Part shown: positions 52,169 to 60,991 of the stretch, piece by piece
Numbering within the stretch: the first letter of the stretch is position 1
How the letters are laid out: every line of letters begins with the position of its first letter
Program-made: the position numbers and the translations under genes
Source of the DNA: Corynebacterium sp.
GTDB taxonomy: Bacteria; Actinomycetota; Actinomycetes; Mycobacteriales; Mycobacteriaceae
Direction of reading: 5' to 3'
Assembly (NCBI RefSeq): GCF_030532325.1
Contig: NZ_JAUNLS010000010.1
Coordinates: forward strand, 24,450-88,449
Length of the DNA: 64,000 bases
Notes under the pieces: generated by a model
Seen by the model: the letters and a program-made list of their open reading frames with translations, nothing else
What the model was told of the DNA's origin: nothing
Databases searched by the model: none

Positions 52169-52221
52169 TTATTCAGCGCGATAATCATTTATTAATCTAC
52201 TTATTCAGCACGATAATCATT
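52169..52221. repeat. Two direct copies of a 21-bp AT-rich sequence
   Basis: TTATTCAGCGCGATAATCATT at 52169-52189 recurs at 52201-52221 with one change; the period is 32 bp. A third partial copy (TGATCTACTTAT) precedes them. Nearby are an 8-bp palindrome TGATTTGA/TCAAATCA (52099-52125) and a CTTGTTGTAG/CTACAGCAAG pair. The region may be an operator or an element end. Confidence 0.55.
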
Positions 52222-52227
52222 CGTATT

Positions 52228-52872
52228 ACCTCTGACAGGGAACTCATTAATGCAGTTAGGGCCCACCGTGAGGGAGCCGAAGCATTCAAGCCCCTAGCCT
52301 AGGCTATAGATGCAGAAATCGCTGGAGCACTTAACCAGTACGATCCAGAGCTTATCGATGATGCTCGCGTGTCGTGTGGACTGCCCCAAGTAAAATCGGT
52401 ACATGACGAAATAGCTTTCAGACATGACTCAAGACTGGTCACCGCCTGCCCCAGCAAGCCCTTGCTCAGAACACTCGCCGAGTCCGCCCCGGTGGGCACC
52501 TCCTCCCAGTGGGAGCGCAAGGTCATCCACCATCTGTGCGGACGCGGCCTGAATCCTCGGCCCAACGTCAAGCTGGGCAGTTACTACTGGGACCTCTATT
52601 TCAAGAAGTCACGTACCGTTGTCGACCTCGACTCCATCTACTTCCATGCTCCGGGCACCAACCACGACACATTCCTCATCGGCCTGTGGAAGCACAACCA
52701 GGCGGTCGAATTAGGCTGGTCACCGCTACATTTCAGCGACGAATGCACCCAATACCACATGGGCTATGTCCTCGACATGATTGAGAGAGTAGTCAAGAAT
52801 TCTGGCACTGCGCTGCTCACCCCGGCCTGGCGTTTCCACGAAGGGGTCAGCCTTCAGTCCCACGAGCGCTAA
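52228..52872 (+). pseudogene. DUF559/AbiEi-like endonuclease remnant
   Basis: A continuous reading (SDRELINAVRAHREGAEAF ... ending SLQSHER) is interrupted by TAG at 52300-52302 and lacks a proper start, since upstream sequence is the AT-rich repeat. The C-terminal 110 residues have the DUF559 layout: SQWERKVIHHL (Glu), NVKLGSYYWDLYF (Asp), TVVDLDSIYFHAPG and LGWSPLHFSDE. Such domains occur in single-protein actinobacterial genes with an AbiEi-like N-terminus. The acid of the usual E-x-D strand is replaced by D-L-D. Probably dead. Confidence 0.55.
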
Positions 52873-52884
52873 AGGTGCAGCCAT

Positions 52885-53895
52885 CTAAAGGTAGTTCCAG
52901 CACTCGCGCACGCGCTGGAACCACCAATCCCTGCGCTCAGCCGGCGCGGCTAGGGCCTCGAGCCGCGCGGGGTCGGGGGAAAGCATGGTGGCGGGTAGGT
53001 GGCCGTCGACAAGCGGGCGGGGCTCGGTGACGTCCTCCAGGAAGAGCGAGCCGGTGGCCAGCCCCGCGGCGGCCGGGGTGACGTCGATGTCCTCGTCATC
53101 GATGATCTTCGGCAGCGCTGCCACCGCCGCCAGCCCCATGTTGATGCCAATTGAGGTGTCCAACGCCGAGGCCACCGTGATATCCATGTGGCGCTGGCGC
53201 AGCTGCTTAGCGATGTCCAGCACCCTGCGCACCCCACCCAACGGCGCGGGCTTGACCACGGCCACGTCCGCCGCCTGCAACTCCGCCACGCGGAAGGGAT
53301 CCTCGACCTTGCGGATGGACTCGTCGGCCGCGATGCGCACGAAAAGCCCGGCGCGCATGAGGCGGCGGCGGACCTCGGCGAGCTCCTCCGCGGTGGCGCA
53401 GGGCTGCTCCATGTAGTCCAGCGGCATGAGCGCCTGGGCGGCCTCGACGGCCTCGTCCACGCTCCAGCCGCAGTTGGCGTCCACGCGCAAGACAGGCACG
53501 CGGCCCTGGGCGGTGATGTGCTCGCGCACAGCGTTGACGCGGGCGACGTCCTCGGCAAGGCTCTGGCCGGGCTCGGCGACCTTAATCTTGAACGTGCGGC
53601 AGCCCGGGTAGCGCTCCATGACCTCCGGAACCTGGGCGGCATCTACCGCAGGGATGGTGCCGTTGACCTCGACGGTGTCGCGCACCGGCTCGGGGAAGCC
53701 TTCGTAGGCGGCCTCCAGGCCAGCGGCCAGCCAGTGCGCGGATTCCTGCGGCCCGTACTCCAGGAAGGGAGCGAACTCTCCCCAGCCGGCGGGGCCTTCG
53801 ATAAGCAGGGCCTCGCGAGTAGTGATGCCGCGGAACTTCACGGCCAGGGGTAGGGCGACGACGTGGGCGCGTTCGAGGACTTCTTCAACGTTCAT
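52885..53895 (-). CDS. menC: o-Succinylbenzoate synthase
   Basis: 336 residues from ATG 53895 (MNVEEVLERAHVVALPL); longer starts run into the menB promoter. Enolase-superfamily residues: TFKIKVAEPG (the KxK lysine), LRVDANCGWS, YMEQPC, RIAADESIRK and VVKPAPLGGV. It dehydrates SHCHC to OSB. It diverges from menB over 100 bp. Confidence 0.93.
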   Translation of the reverse strand: MNVEEVLERAHVVALPLAVKFRGITTREALLIEGPAGWGEFAPFLEYGPQESAHWLAAGLEAAYEGFPEPVRDTVEVNGTIPAVDAAQVPEVMERYPGCRTFKIKVAEPGQSLAEDVARVNAVREHITAQGRVPVLRVDANCGWSVDEAVEAAQALMPLDYMEQPCATAEELAEVRRRLMRAGLFVRIAADESIRKVEDPFRVAELQAADVAVVKPAPLGGVRRVLDIAKQLRQRHMDITVASALDTSIGINMGLAAVAALPKIIDDEDIDVTPAAAGLATGSLFLEDVTEPRPLVDGHLPATMLSPDPARLEALAAPAERRDWWFQRVRECWNYL

Positions 53896-53995
53896 GGGAT
53901 TCAGCCTAGCCAGCAGCGCATCCCGAGGATCCCTCCCCCACGGAGGAGCCTGCCGAATAAGCCGGAACGGGAAGATTGCGGATACGCTAATAAGC

Positions 53996-54964
53996 ATGAC
54001 TTCCCAGCGAGAATACTCCACATCCAACCCCTTCAAGCCGGAGCTGTGGGCCCCGGTGGAGGGCTTCGAGGATCTGACGGACATCACCTACCACCGCCTG
54101 CGCGGGGACAAGCGCGAGGACGGCATCGTGCGCATCGCCTTCGACCGCCCAGAGGTGCGCAACGCCTTCCGCCCGCACACGGTGGATGAACTCTACCGAG
54201 CCCTTGACCACGCCCGCCGCACCCCGGACGTGGGCACGGTGCTGCTCACCGGCAACGGTCCCTCCGTCAAGGACGGCGGCTGGGCGTTTTGCTCCGGCGG
54301 TGACCAGCGCATCCGCGGGCGCTCCGGGTATCGCTACGCCACCAGCCACGAGCACAATGACGCCGAGGCGGATGCATCCACTGTCGACGTCGCCCGCGAA
54401 AAAGTCGAGGGCGGCCGCCTACACATCCTGGAGGTCCAGCGCCTCATCCGCACCATGCCCAAGGTGGTCATCGCGGTGGTCAACGGCTGGGCGGCCGGCG
54501 GCGGGCACTCCCTGCACGTGGTGTGCGACATGACCATTGCCTCCCGCCAGGAGGCACGGTTCAAGCAGACCGATGCCGACGTGGGTTCCTTTGACGCCGG
54601 CTACGGCTCGGCCTACCTGGCCAAGATGGTGGGCCAGAAGTACGCCCGCGAGATCTTCTTCTTGGGCCGCACCTACGATGCCCAGCGCATGTACGAGATG
54701 GGCGCGGTCAACGAGGTGGTGGACCACGCCGAGCTGGAGGACGCCGCTATTCAGATGGGCCGCGAGATCAATGGCAAGTCCCCCACCGCGCAGCGCATGC
54801 TCAAGTTTGCCTTTAACCTCACCGACGACGGCCTCATGGGCCAGCAGGTCTTCGCCGGCGAGGCCACCCGCTTGGCTTACATGACAGACGAGGCCGTCGA
54901 AGGAAAGAACTCCTTCCTGGAAAAGCGGGATCCCAACTGGGATCAGTTCCCCTACTACTACTAG
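53996..54964 (+). CDS. menB: 1,4-Dihydroxy-2-naphthoyl-CoA synthase
   Basis: 322 residues from ATG 53996. The crotonase fold has the MenB-specific FCSGGDQRIRGRSGY, VVNGWAAGGGHSLHVVCDMTIAS, and DVGSFDAGYGSAYLAKMVGQKYAREIFFLGR with the catalytic Asp, ending WDQFPYYY. A TACGCT/TAAT -10-like motif lies 8 bases before the ATG with no ribosome site, so a leaderless mRNA is likely. Confidence 0.97.
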   Translation: MTSQREYSTSNPFKPELWAPVEGFEDLTDITYHRLRGDKREDGIVRIAFDRPEVRNAFRPHTVDELYRALDHARRTPDVGTVLLTGNGPSVKDGGWAFCSGGDQRIRGRSGYRYATSHEHNDAEADASTVDVAREKVEGGRLHILEVQRLIRTMPKVVIAVVNGWAAGGGHSLHVVCDMTIASRQEARFKQTDADVGSFDAGYGSAYLAKMVGQKYAREIFFLGRTYDAQRMYEMGAVNEVVDHAELEDAAIQMGREINGKSPTAQRMLKFAFNLTDDGLMGQQVFAGEATRLAYMTDEAVEGKNSFLEKRDPNWDQFPYYY

Positions 54965-55003
54965 TTTGGCCGCCCCCGCGGCGGCGGGGGTACCATCGGC
55001 GAT

Positions 55004-56440
55004 ATGCACAGCGAAGAATTTAATGAGAAGCACCCAGGTGTGGAAAACACCGTGGTCAGCAACGTAAACGTTCCAGAACTCGCCCGAGAATTCATCGCCA
55101 CTACCTTCGAAAACTATGCGCCGCGCACCTACGCGCCGCGGGCTGACTTCCTCTTCCGCCAGGAGGATCGCAGCCCGGTCAGCGCCACCCCGATCCCCGC
55201 GCAGGGTCGCAACCTGCAGGAGGCCACCGAGGAGCTCTCCAGCATCCTCGAGCGCGATGCCAACCTGCGCCACCCGCGCTACTTCGGATTCATCCCCGGC
55301 CCGGCGCAGTCGGTGTCCTGGCTGGGCGACGTCGTCGCTACCGCCTACAACCCGCACGCCTCCAACTGGACCCACTCGCCGGGGGCGAGCGTGCTGGAAA
55401 AGCAGGTCATCGACTGGGCCTGTGAGGCCGCGGGCATCGACGGCCCTCGCAGCGGCGGCATCCTGCTCTCCGGCGGTTCCGTGGCCAACCTCACCGGGCT
55501 GATGGCCGCGCGCGAATCCCGCGTGGATCCGGATGACATTGCCAAGGCCACCGTCTACACCACCAACCAGACGCACTCCTCGGTGAACAAGGCCCTGCGC
55601 ATCCTCGGTATCCCGGCCTCGCACACACGCACCCTGCCAGTGGATGAGCACTTCCGGATGGTCCCGGCGGATCTACGCGCGGCCATTCAGGAGGATCTGG
55701 AGCAGGGGCTGCAGCCCTTCGCTGTGGTGGGCACCTGCGGCACCACCAACACCGGCGCCATCGATCCGATCAACGAGATCGCGGGCATCTGCGAGGAGTT
55801 CGATCTGTGGTTCCACGTCGACGGCGCCTTCGGCGCCAGCGTGCTGCTCAGCTCCCGCCGCGCGGATGCCGCGGGCATCGAGCGGGCGGACTCGATTACC
55901 TGGGACGGCCACAAGTGGCTCTTCCAGACCTATGGCCTGGCCATGCTCCTGGTCAAGGACACCTCCACGCTGGTCAAGGCTTTTAGCGCCGGCGGCGAGT
56001 ACCTGCAGGACGTCGAGGGCGGCTCCGGCAACCCCGACTGGTGGGATCTTGGCCCCGAACTGACCCGCCCGGCCCGGGCGCCGCGCCTGTGGCTGACCCT
56101 GCAGACAGTGGGCACCGAGGCACTGACCAAGATGATCGATTCCTCCATCGCGGTGGCGGAGACCTTTGAGAAGGAAATCTCTCAGGTGGAGGGCATCTCC
56201 ATTGTCACCCCGGCCACCAATGCCATTGTCACCTTCACCACCGGTGACGCCGATACCAACGTCCGCCTGGCCGAGTACCTGCGCCACTACAACATCGCCG
56301 GCATCTGGACCACCACGCTCAACGATGAGAACGTGCTGCGCCTGTGCACCATCTCCCCCGACGAAACCGAGGAGGACATGACCGCGCTGGTGGCGGAGAT
56401 CCGCACCGCGCTGCACAACGTCACCGCAGCGACTGACTAA
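55004..56440 (+). CDS. Group II PLP-dependent amino-acid decarboxylase
   Basis: 478 residues. PLP site TWDGHKWLFQ (Lys near residue 307), with HVDGAFG (the Asp that holds the pyridine nitrogen) and GTTNTGAIDPI upstream, and LRHPRYFGFIPG plus HASNWTHSPGASVLE in the N-terminal half, as in aromatic-amino-acid/diaminobutyrate decarboxylases. The substrate cannot be told from these motifs. It lies between menB and menE on the same strand (39 and 5 bp gaps), although no decarboxylase is known in menaquinone synthesis. Confidence 0.88.
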   Translation: MHSEEFNEKHPGVENTVVSNVNVPELAREFIATTFENYAPRTYAPRADFLFRQEDRSPVSATPIPAQGRNLQEATEELSSILERDANLRHPRYFGFIPGPAQSVSWLGDVVATAYNPHASNWTHSPGASVLEKQVIDWACEAAGIDGPRSGGILLSGGSVANLTGLMAARESRVDPDDIAKATVYTTNQTHSSVNKALRILGIPASHTRTLPVDEHFRMVPADLRAAIQEDLEQGLQPFAVVGTCGTTNTGAIDPINEIAGICEEFDLWFHVDGAFGASVLLSSRRADAAGIERADSITWDGHKWLFQTYGLAMLLVKDTSTLVKAFSAGGEYLQDVEGGSGNPDWWDLGPELTRPARAPRLWLTLQTVGTEALTKMIDSSIAVAETFEKEISQVEGISIVTPATNAIVTFTTGDADTNVRLAEYLRHYNIAGIWTTTLNDENVLRLCTISPDETEEDMTALVAEIRTALHNVTAATD

Positions 56441-56445
56441 TATCA

Positions 56446-57594
56446 GTGCGCGTGACTCATATCCTTGCCCCGCTCAACGTCGATCCGCATGACCCCGCAG
56501 CGCTGCTGCCCGAGCTCGAATCGGCGATAGCGGGGCAGTCGACGTTCCTGCCCCTTCCGGCCGGCGATGTCACCCGCTCCACCTTGCTGCGCAACACCCA
56601 GCGCGCCGGCGAGCCGATCTCCGCGGACATCGCCCTGGTGGTGCCCACCTCCGGATCCACCGGCACCCCGAAGGGCGCGCAGCTTAGCCCGGCTAACCTG
56701 GTGGCCAGCGCGGACGCTACCCACCACGTCTTGGGCGGGCCGGGCCAATGGCTCTTGGCGATGCCCGCCCACCACATCGCCGGCATCCAAGTCCTGGTCC
56801 GCTCCTTGGTGGCGGGCGTGGACCCGCTCTGCCTCGACCTCAGCGCGGGATTCAGCATCCCCGAGTTCGCCCGCGCCGCCGCGGAGCTCGACCGCACCGG
56901 GGACCGCACCTACACCGCTCTTACCCCGATGCAGCTGGCCAAGGCCATGGATTCCCTGGCAGGAATCGAGGCCCTGCGCAGCTTCGAGGCCATCCTGGTG
57001 GGCGGGGCGGCCATCAACCCGCAGCTGCACGCCGCGGCGAAGGAGCTCGACATTCACGTGGTGACCACCTACGGTTCCTCCGAGACCGCGGGTGGCTGCG
57101 TGTACAACGGCCGGGCGCTGCCGGGCACCCAGGTGCGCGTGGAGTCCAGTGGGCGCATCTTGCTCGGCGGGCCCACCATCGCCCACGGCTACCGCAACGC
57201 GCCCGGGCACCAGGCCTTCGCCCACCCGGGGTGGTTCGCCACCTCCGATAGCGGTGAGCTCGACGCCCATGGTGTGCTCACCGTGACTGGGCGGCTGGAT
57301 AACATCATCGACTCCGGTGGGCTGAAACTGCACCCGGAGGTCCTCGAGCAGGAGATCCTCGCCGTGGCCGGGGTGGAGAGCGTGTGCGTGGTGGGCGTGC
57401 CCCACCCGCGGCTGGGCCAGGCCATCATGGCGGCCTACACCGGCACCGCCTCCATCACCGACATCCTCGTGGCCCTGGAGGAGGCGGAGCTTCCCCGCTG
57501 GCAGGTGCCCAAGGAGCTCAAGCGCCTCAGCGAGATGCCGGTGACCGGCCCGGGCAAGGTGGACCGCCAGGTCGTCACGGCCCTGCTGAGCTAG
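56446..57594 (+). CDS. menE: o-Succinylbenzoate-CoA ligase
   Basis: 382 residues, short as in actinobacterial MenE. Adenylation motifs VVPTSGSTGTPKGAQLS (P-loop), AMPAHHIAGIQVLV, TTYGSSETAGG and the C-terminal hinge GRLDNIIDSGGLKLHPEVLE, with GPGKVDR (catalytic Lys). It activates OSB with ATP and CoA. The GTG start at 56446 follows TAATAT by a few bases, another possibly leaderless start; a second GTG two codons later is an alternative. Confidence 0.93.
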   Translation: MRVTHILAPLNVDPHDPAALLPELESAIAGQSTFLPLPAGDVTRSTLLRNTQRAGEPISADIALVVPTSGSTGTPKGAQLSPANLVASADATHHVLGGPGQWLLAMPAHHIAGIQVLVRSLVAGVDPLCLDLSAGFSIPEFARAAAELDRTGDRTYTALTPMQLAKAMDSLAGIEALRSFEAILVGGAAINPQLHAAAKELDIHVVTTYGSSETAGGCVYNGRALPGTQVRVESSGRILLGGPTIAHGYRNAPGHQAFAHPGWFATSDSGELDAHGVLTVTGRLDNIIDSGGLKLHPEVLEQEILAVAGVESVCVVGVPHPRLGQAIMAAYTGTASITDILVALEEAELPRWQVPKELKRLSEMPVTGPGKVDRQVVTALLS

Positions 57595-57641
57595 GTCAGC
57601 CGATCCTGCTTGTGTGAAAAGCCGCACACTTCCACCTTTTG

Positions 57642-57661
57642 AAGTTCAACCTCTTGAACTT
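57642..57661. promoter_or_regulatory. Candidate operator of the metal transporter
   Basis: Perfect palindrome AAGTTCAA-cctc-TTGAACTT, 62 bp before the lipoprotein ATG. Its size (8-bp arms, 4-bp centre) and place fit a dimeric regulator such as the MntR-like protein encoded at the far end of this locus. Binding is inferred. Confidence 0.45.
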
Positions 57662-57722
57662 TCTAATTCATAGCGTCTAATCTCTGCTTGTTAGGTTTCA
57701 TTCTCAACAAGGAGAGGCACCC

Positions 57723-58718
57723 ATGAAGAACACCACCGTGCGACTCGGCCTGGCGCTTGCCCTCACACTCGGCCTGAGCGCCTGCGCCTCCGCCCCCGAG
57801 CCCGGCACCAGCACTGATACTGAGCCGGGCTCCCCGCTCAAGGCCGTGGCCACCACCACCCAGATCTGCGACTACCTCACGCAGATCTCCCACCACGCAG
57901 AGGAAGCACTCGATCTGACCTGCCTGCTCGCCCCCAACGCCTCCGCGCACGAACACGAGATGACCCCGCAGCAGATGCAGGCCCTCTCCCAGGCGGACTA
58001 CCTCTTCCTCAACGGAGTGGACCTCGAGCACTTCCTCGACAACGCCATCGAATCCTCCGGCTTCCAGGGCACCAGCGTTGACACCTCCCGCGGCGTCGAC
58101 GTGCGCCCCTGGCCCTTCCCCGGCGAGGACGGCGAGGCCCCCGAGTTCACCCACGACCCCCACATCTGGACCTCCCCCAAGAACGCAAAGATCCAGGTAC
58201 ACAACATCGTCGACGCCCTCGCCCAAGACGATCCCTCCTGGAGGCAGGCCGGCGAGCACTACCTGCAGCAGCTCAAGGACCTCGACTCCTGGGTGGGCAC
58301 CTCCATGGCCTCCGTGCCCAAAGCCAAGCGCGTACTCTTTACCTCGCACGATGCCTTCGGCTACTTCTCCCAGGACTACGACGTGACCTTCATCGGCTCG
58401 GCTCTGTCCGACTTCAACAACCAGCAGGACGCCACCTCAGCCCACATCGAGGCCGCGGCCACGCAGGTGCGCGAGTCCGGGGCCACCGCCATCTTTGCGG
58501 AGAACTCCAACAACTCGAAGTCCATCGAGGCCATCGCCCGGGCCGCGGGGGTGCGCGCCATCACTGACAGCGACGCCCTCTACGGCGACTCCCTCGGCGT
58601 GCCCGGCAGCCAAGGCGAGACCTACATCGGCTCCATCCTCCACAACGTCTCCACCCTGCTCAAGGCCTGGGGCGGCGAGCCCGCTCCCATCCCGGTGGGC
58701 CTGGACGCCACCCGATGA
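57723..58718 (+). CDS. Manganese/zinc ABC transporter substrate-binding lipoprotein
   Basis: 331 residues. The signal peptide ends in LSAC with Cys21 as the lipid anchor. Cluster A-I ligands are visible: His76/His78 (ASAHEHE), His147 (DPHIW), Glu260 (FAENSNN) and Asp289 (LYGDSLG). There is no long His-rich loop, which favours Mn over Zn. GGAGAGG precedes the ATG. It delivers metal to the two permeases downstream; the ATPase gene starts four bases before its stop. Confidence 0.88.
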   Translation: MKNTTVRLGLALALTLGLSACASAPEPGTSTDTEPGSPLKAVATTTQICDYLTQISHHAEEALDLTCLLAPNASAHEHEMTPQQMQALSQADYLFLNGVDLEHFLDNAIESSGFQGTSVDTSRGVDVRPWPFPGEDGEAPEFTHDPHIWTSPKNAKIQVHNIVDALAQDDPSWRQAGEHYLQQLKDLDSWVGTSMASVPKAKRVLFTSHDAFGYFSQDYDVTFIGSALSDFNNQQDATSAHIEAAATQVRESGATAIFAENSNNSKSIEAIARAAGVRAITDSDALYGDSLGVPGSQGETYIGSILHNVSTLLKAWGGEPAPIPVGLDATR

Positions 58719-59403
58719 GCCGCGAAATCCTGAGCCTGCGCGGCGTCGACTGCGGCTACGCAAGCACCACCGTGCTCCGCGAGGTCTGCCTCCACGTCCA
58801 CGCCGGCGAGGCCATCGCGCTGCTCGGCGCCAACGGCGCGGGCAAGTCTACCCTGCTCAAGGCCATCGCCGGCCTGGCCACGCTGCGCGGCGAGCACCAC
58901 CTGCACGGCACGGTGGGCTACGTGCCGCAGCACCACGGCTGCGATCCCACCTTCCCCATCACCGCGGGCAGGGTCGTCGAGCTGGGCCTGCTCAGCCGCG
59001 CCCGGTGGTGGCAGCGTATGGCTCCATGCGGCGGCTGCGCCCGCGCATAGCAGAGGCCCTCGAGCTGGTGGGCATGAGTGCGCACGCCCGCACCCGCTGG
59101 GGCGAACTCTCCGGCGGCCAGCGCCAGCGGGTCCTCATCGCCCGCGCGCTGGCCGCCTACCCGGACCTCCTCCTCATGGACGAGCCCTTCAACGGCCTGG
59201 ACCAGGAGAGTCGCGAGACCCTACTGGGCATCATCACCAGGCTCAAGGAGCGCGGCGTGGCCCAGCTCATCTCCACCCACGATCCCCTGCTGGCCCAGCG
59301 CACCTGTGACACCAGTGTGCTCGTCCTGCACGGCCGCACACAGCTGTTGGACACCTCGACGGCCCTCGGGCGCTACCTCAGCAGCTCTTCGGAGGCGCCA
59401 TGA
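58715..59403 (+). pseudogene. Metal ABC transporter ATP-binding gene with internal frameshift
   Basis: The first 100 codons from ATG 58715 (overlapping the lipoprotein stop) encode Walker A LLGANGAGKST and the Q-loop YVPQHHGCDPTFPIT, then stop at 59050. The rest (YGSMRRLRPRIAEALELVGM, LSGGQRQRV, LLLMDEPFNGLD, STHDP) is in another frame from about 59017 to 59403. Adding one base near 59005-59016 restores a normal 230-residue ATPase. All catalytic motifs are intact, so the lesion is recent or a sequencing error; if real, the importer is inactive. Confidence 0.85.
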
Positions 59404-60209
59404 TGCTCCTGCTTAGCGCGCCCTACATGCACCGCGCCGCACTCTTCCTACTCTGCGTGGCCCTCACCGGCGCGGTCTTGAGCGTCGTGGTCAACCTCCG
59501 CGGCATGGAATTCAGCGTCGAAGCGCTCGTGCACTCGGTCTTTCCCGGCATCGTCGTCGGCCTCGCCGTCGCCGGCCTTCCCGGCATCCTGCCCGGGGCA
59601 GCGCTCGCCGCCTTGCTCACCGTGCTCGTCCTGGCGCGGCTCGATACCCGTGCCGATCACGAGGCCGGCACCGCCGTCGTGCTCACCCTCATGTACGGCA
59701 TCGGCGTGCTCATCAGCCTCAAGGTGGGTGATCGCTCCGGCCAGCTCGAGGCCCTCATGTTTGGCAGGCTTCTCGACGTCACCGCCACCCGCATCGCCCC
59801 CTCCCTCGCCCTGTGCGCCGTGGCCGCCCTGCTCATCCTGGCCACGTGGCGCGCGCAGCTGGCGGTGGCCTTCGACCGCGAGGCCGCGCGCGTGACGGGG
59901 CTGCGGGTGAACTGGGTAGATCTCGGCGCCAACATCGCGGTAGGAATCTTCGTCGTTGCCGCCAGCTCCGCCATCGGCGTGCTGCTCGTCCTCGGCTTCG
60001 TAGTCATCCCCGGCCTGGTGGGCCGGCTGCTAGCCCGCTCGGCGGAGACCATGGCCGCCTGGGCGCTCCTCAGCGCGCTCGCCGCCGTGGCCGCGGGCCT
60101 GTGGCTCATGCTGAGCTTCCACCAGGTCTCTCCGCAGGCGGCCGTGGTGCTCGTGCTCGCGCTGAGCGTTCCACTGGCACTGGTGGGGAGGCGCGCATGG
60201 GTGTCCTAA
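59400..60209 (+). CDS. Metal ABC transporter permease 1
   Basis: 269 residues and about eight transmembrane helices of the ABC-3 (ZnuB/MntB) family: GMEFSVEALVHSVFPGIVVGLAVAG near residue 35, DREAARVTGLRVNWVDLGANI and SSAIGVLLVLGFVVIPGLVGRLLARS. The start overlaps the ATPase stop (ATGATG). A short extra N-terminal methionine choice does not change the product. Confidence 0.9.
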   Translation: MMLLLSAPYMHRAALFLLCVALTGAVLSVVVNLRGMEFSVEALVHSVFPGIVVGLAVAGLPGILPGAALAALLTVLVLARLDTRADHEAGTAVVLTLMYGIGVLISLKVGDRSGQLEALMFGRLLDVTATRIAPSLALCAVAALLILATWRAQLAVAFDREAARVTGLRVNWVDLGANIAVGIFVVAASSAIGVLLVLGFVVIPGLVGRLLARSAETMAAWALLSALAAVAAGLWLMLSFHQVSPQAAVVLVLALSVPLALVGRRAWVS

Positions 60210-60991
60210 CGCTGCCGATCCTCGAGGCCCTCGCCGTGGGCGCGCTCTCCGGGCTGGTGGGCACGCTCATGGTGCTCGGCCGGCGGGTCTTCTTCGCCGA
60301 AAGCCTCTCCCACGGCATGTTCCCCGGCGCCGTCCTAGGCGTGGTGGCCGCCGATGCGCTCGGCGCGCACCTCAGCGACGGCCTCATCGTCGGCTCCGTG
60401 CTCGCCTGCCTCCCCCTCGCGCTGTTCATGCACCACCTCAGCACCCTGCCCGGGGTCTCCTCCACCGCCGCCGCCGGCACCACGCTCACCCTCGGATTCG
60501 CCCTGGGCATCTTCCTGCTGCGCCTATTCCAGCCGCTTCCCTTGCACGTGGATAGCTTCCTCGTGGGTTCGCTGACCACCGTCAACCACCGCGACGTCCT
60601 CATCGCCACCGCCGTGGCGGGCCTGAGCCTCCTCATGCTGCTCGCTTGGCGACGCCCCCTCATCCACACCTACTTCGACCCCCTCACCGCCGCGCACCCC
60701 ACGGCCTTCGACGCCCTGACCCTGGCTCTTATCTGCGCGACGATGGCCGCAGTCATCCCCGCGGTGGGCACCATCCTCTCCCTGGCCCTGCTCGTCGCCC
60801 CCGCCGCCGGGCTGCGCCCGTGGGTGCGCTCGCCGGAGGCACTCCTGGTGGCCGCCGCGGCGGTGGGCATCGGCCTGGCCCTCGGCGGCCTCCTGCTCGC
60901 CTCCGCGCTGCAGGTCTCAGCCGGCGGGAGCATCGCCCTCCTCGCCGGGGCCTTCTACCTGCTCAGCCTCGCACTTCGCGCTTTAGGCTAG
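60197..60991 (+). CDS. Metal ABC transporter permease 2
   Basis: 264 residues from ATG 60197 (GGGGAGG six bases upstream), overlapping permease 1 by 13 bases. ABC-3 family: GLVGTLMVLGRRVFFAESLSHGMFPGAVLGV near the N-terminus and AVIPAVGTILSLALLVAPAAG in the C-terminal half. Two different permeases form the channel. The 3' end overlaps the regulator gene convergently by nine bases. Confidence 0.9.
   Translation: MGVLTLPILEALAVGALSGLVGTLMVLGRRVFFAESLSHGMFPGAVLGVVAADALGAHLSDGLIVGSVLACLPLALFMHHLSTLPGVSSTAAAGTTLTLGFALGIFLLRLFQPLPLHVDSFLVGSLTTVNHRDVLIATAVAGLSLLMLLAWRRPLIHTYFDPLTAAHPTAFDALTLALICATMAAVIPAVGTILSLALLVAPAAGLRPWVRSPEALLVAAAAVGIGLALGGLLLASALQVSAGGSIALLAGAFYLLSLALRALG

Noticed and set aside
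52169-52221. CRISPR array
   Set aside because: Only two clear copies with an 11-base gap, no regular spacers and no cas genes.
53822-53995. Longer N-terminus of the menB product
   Set aside because: The extra 58 codons overlap the start of the divergent menC gene and are not MenB-like.
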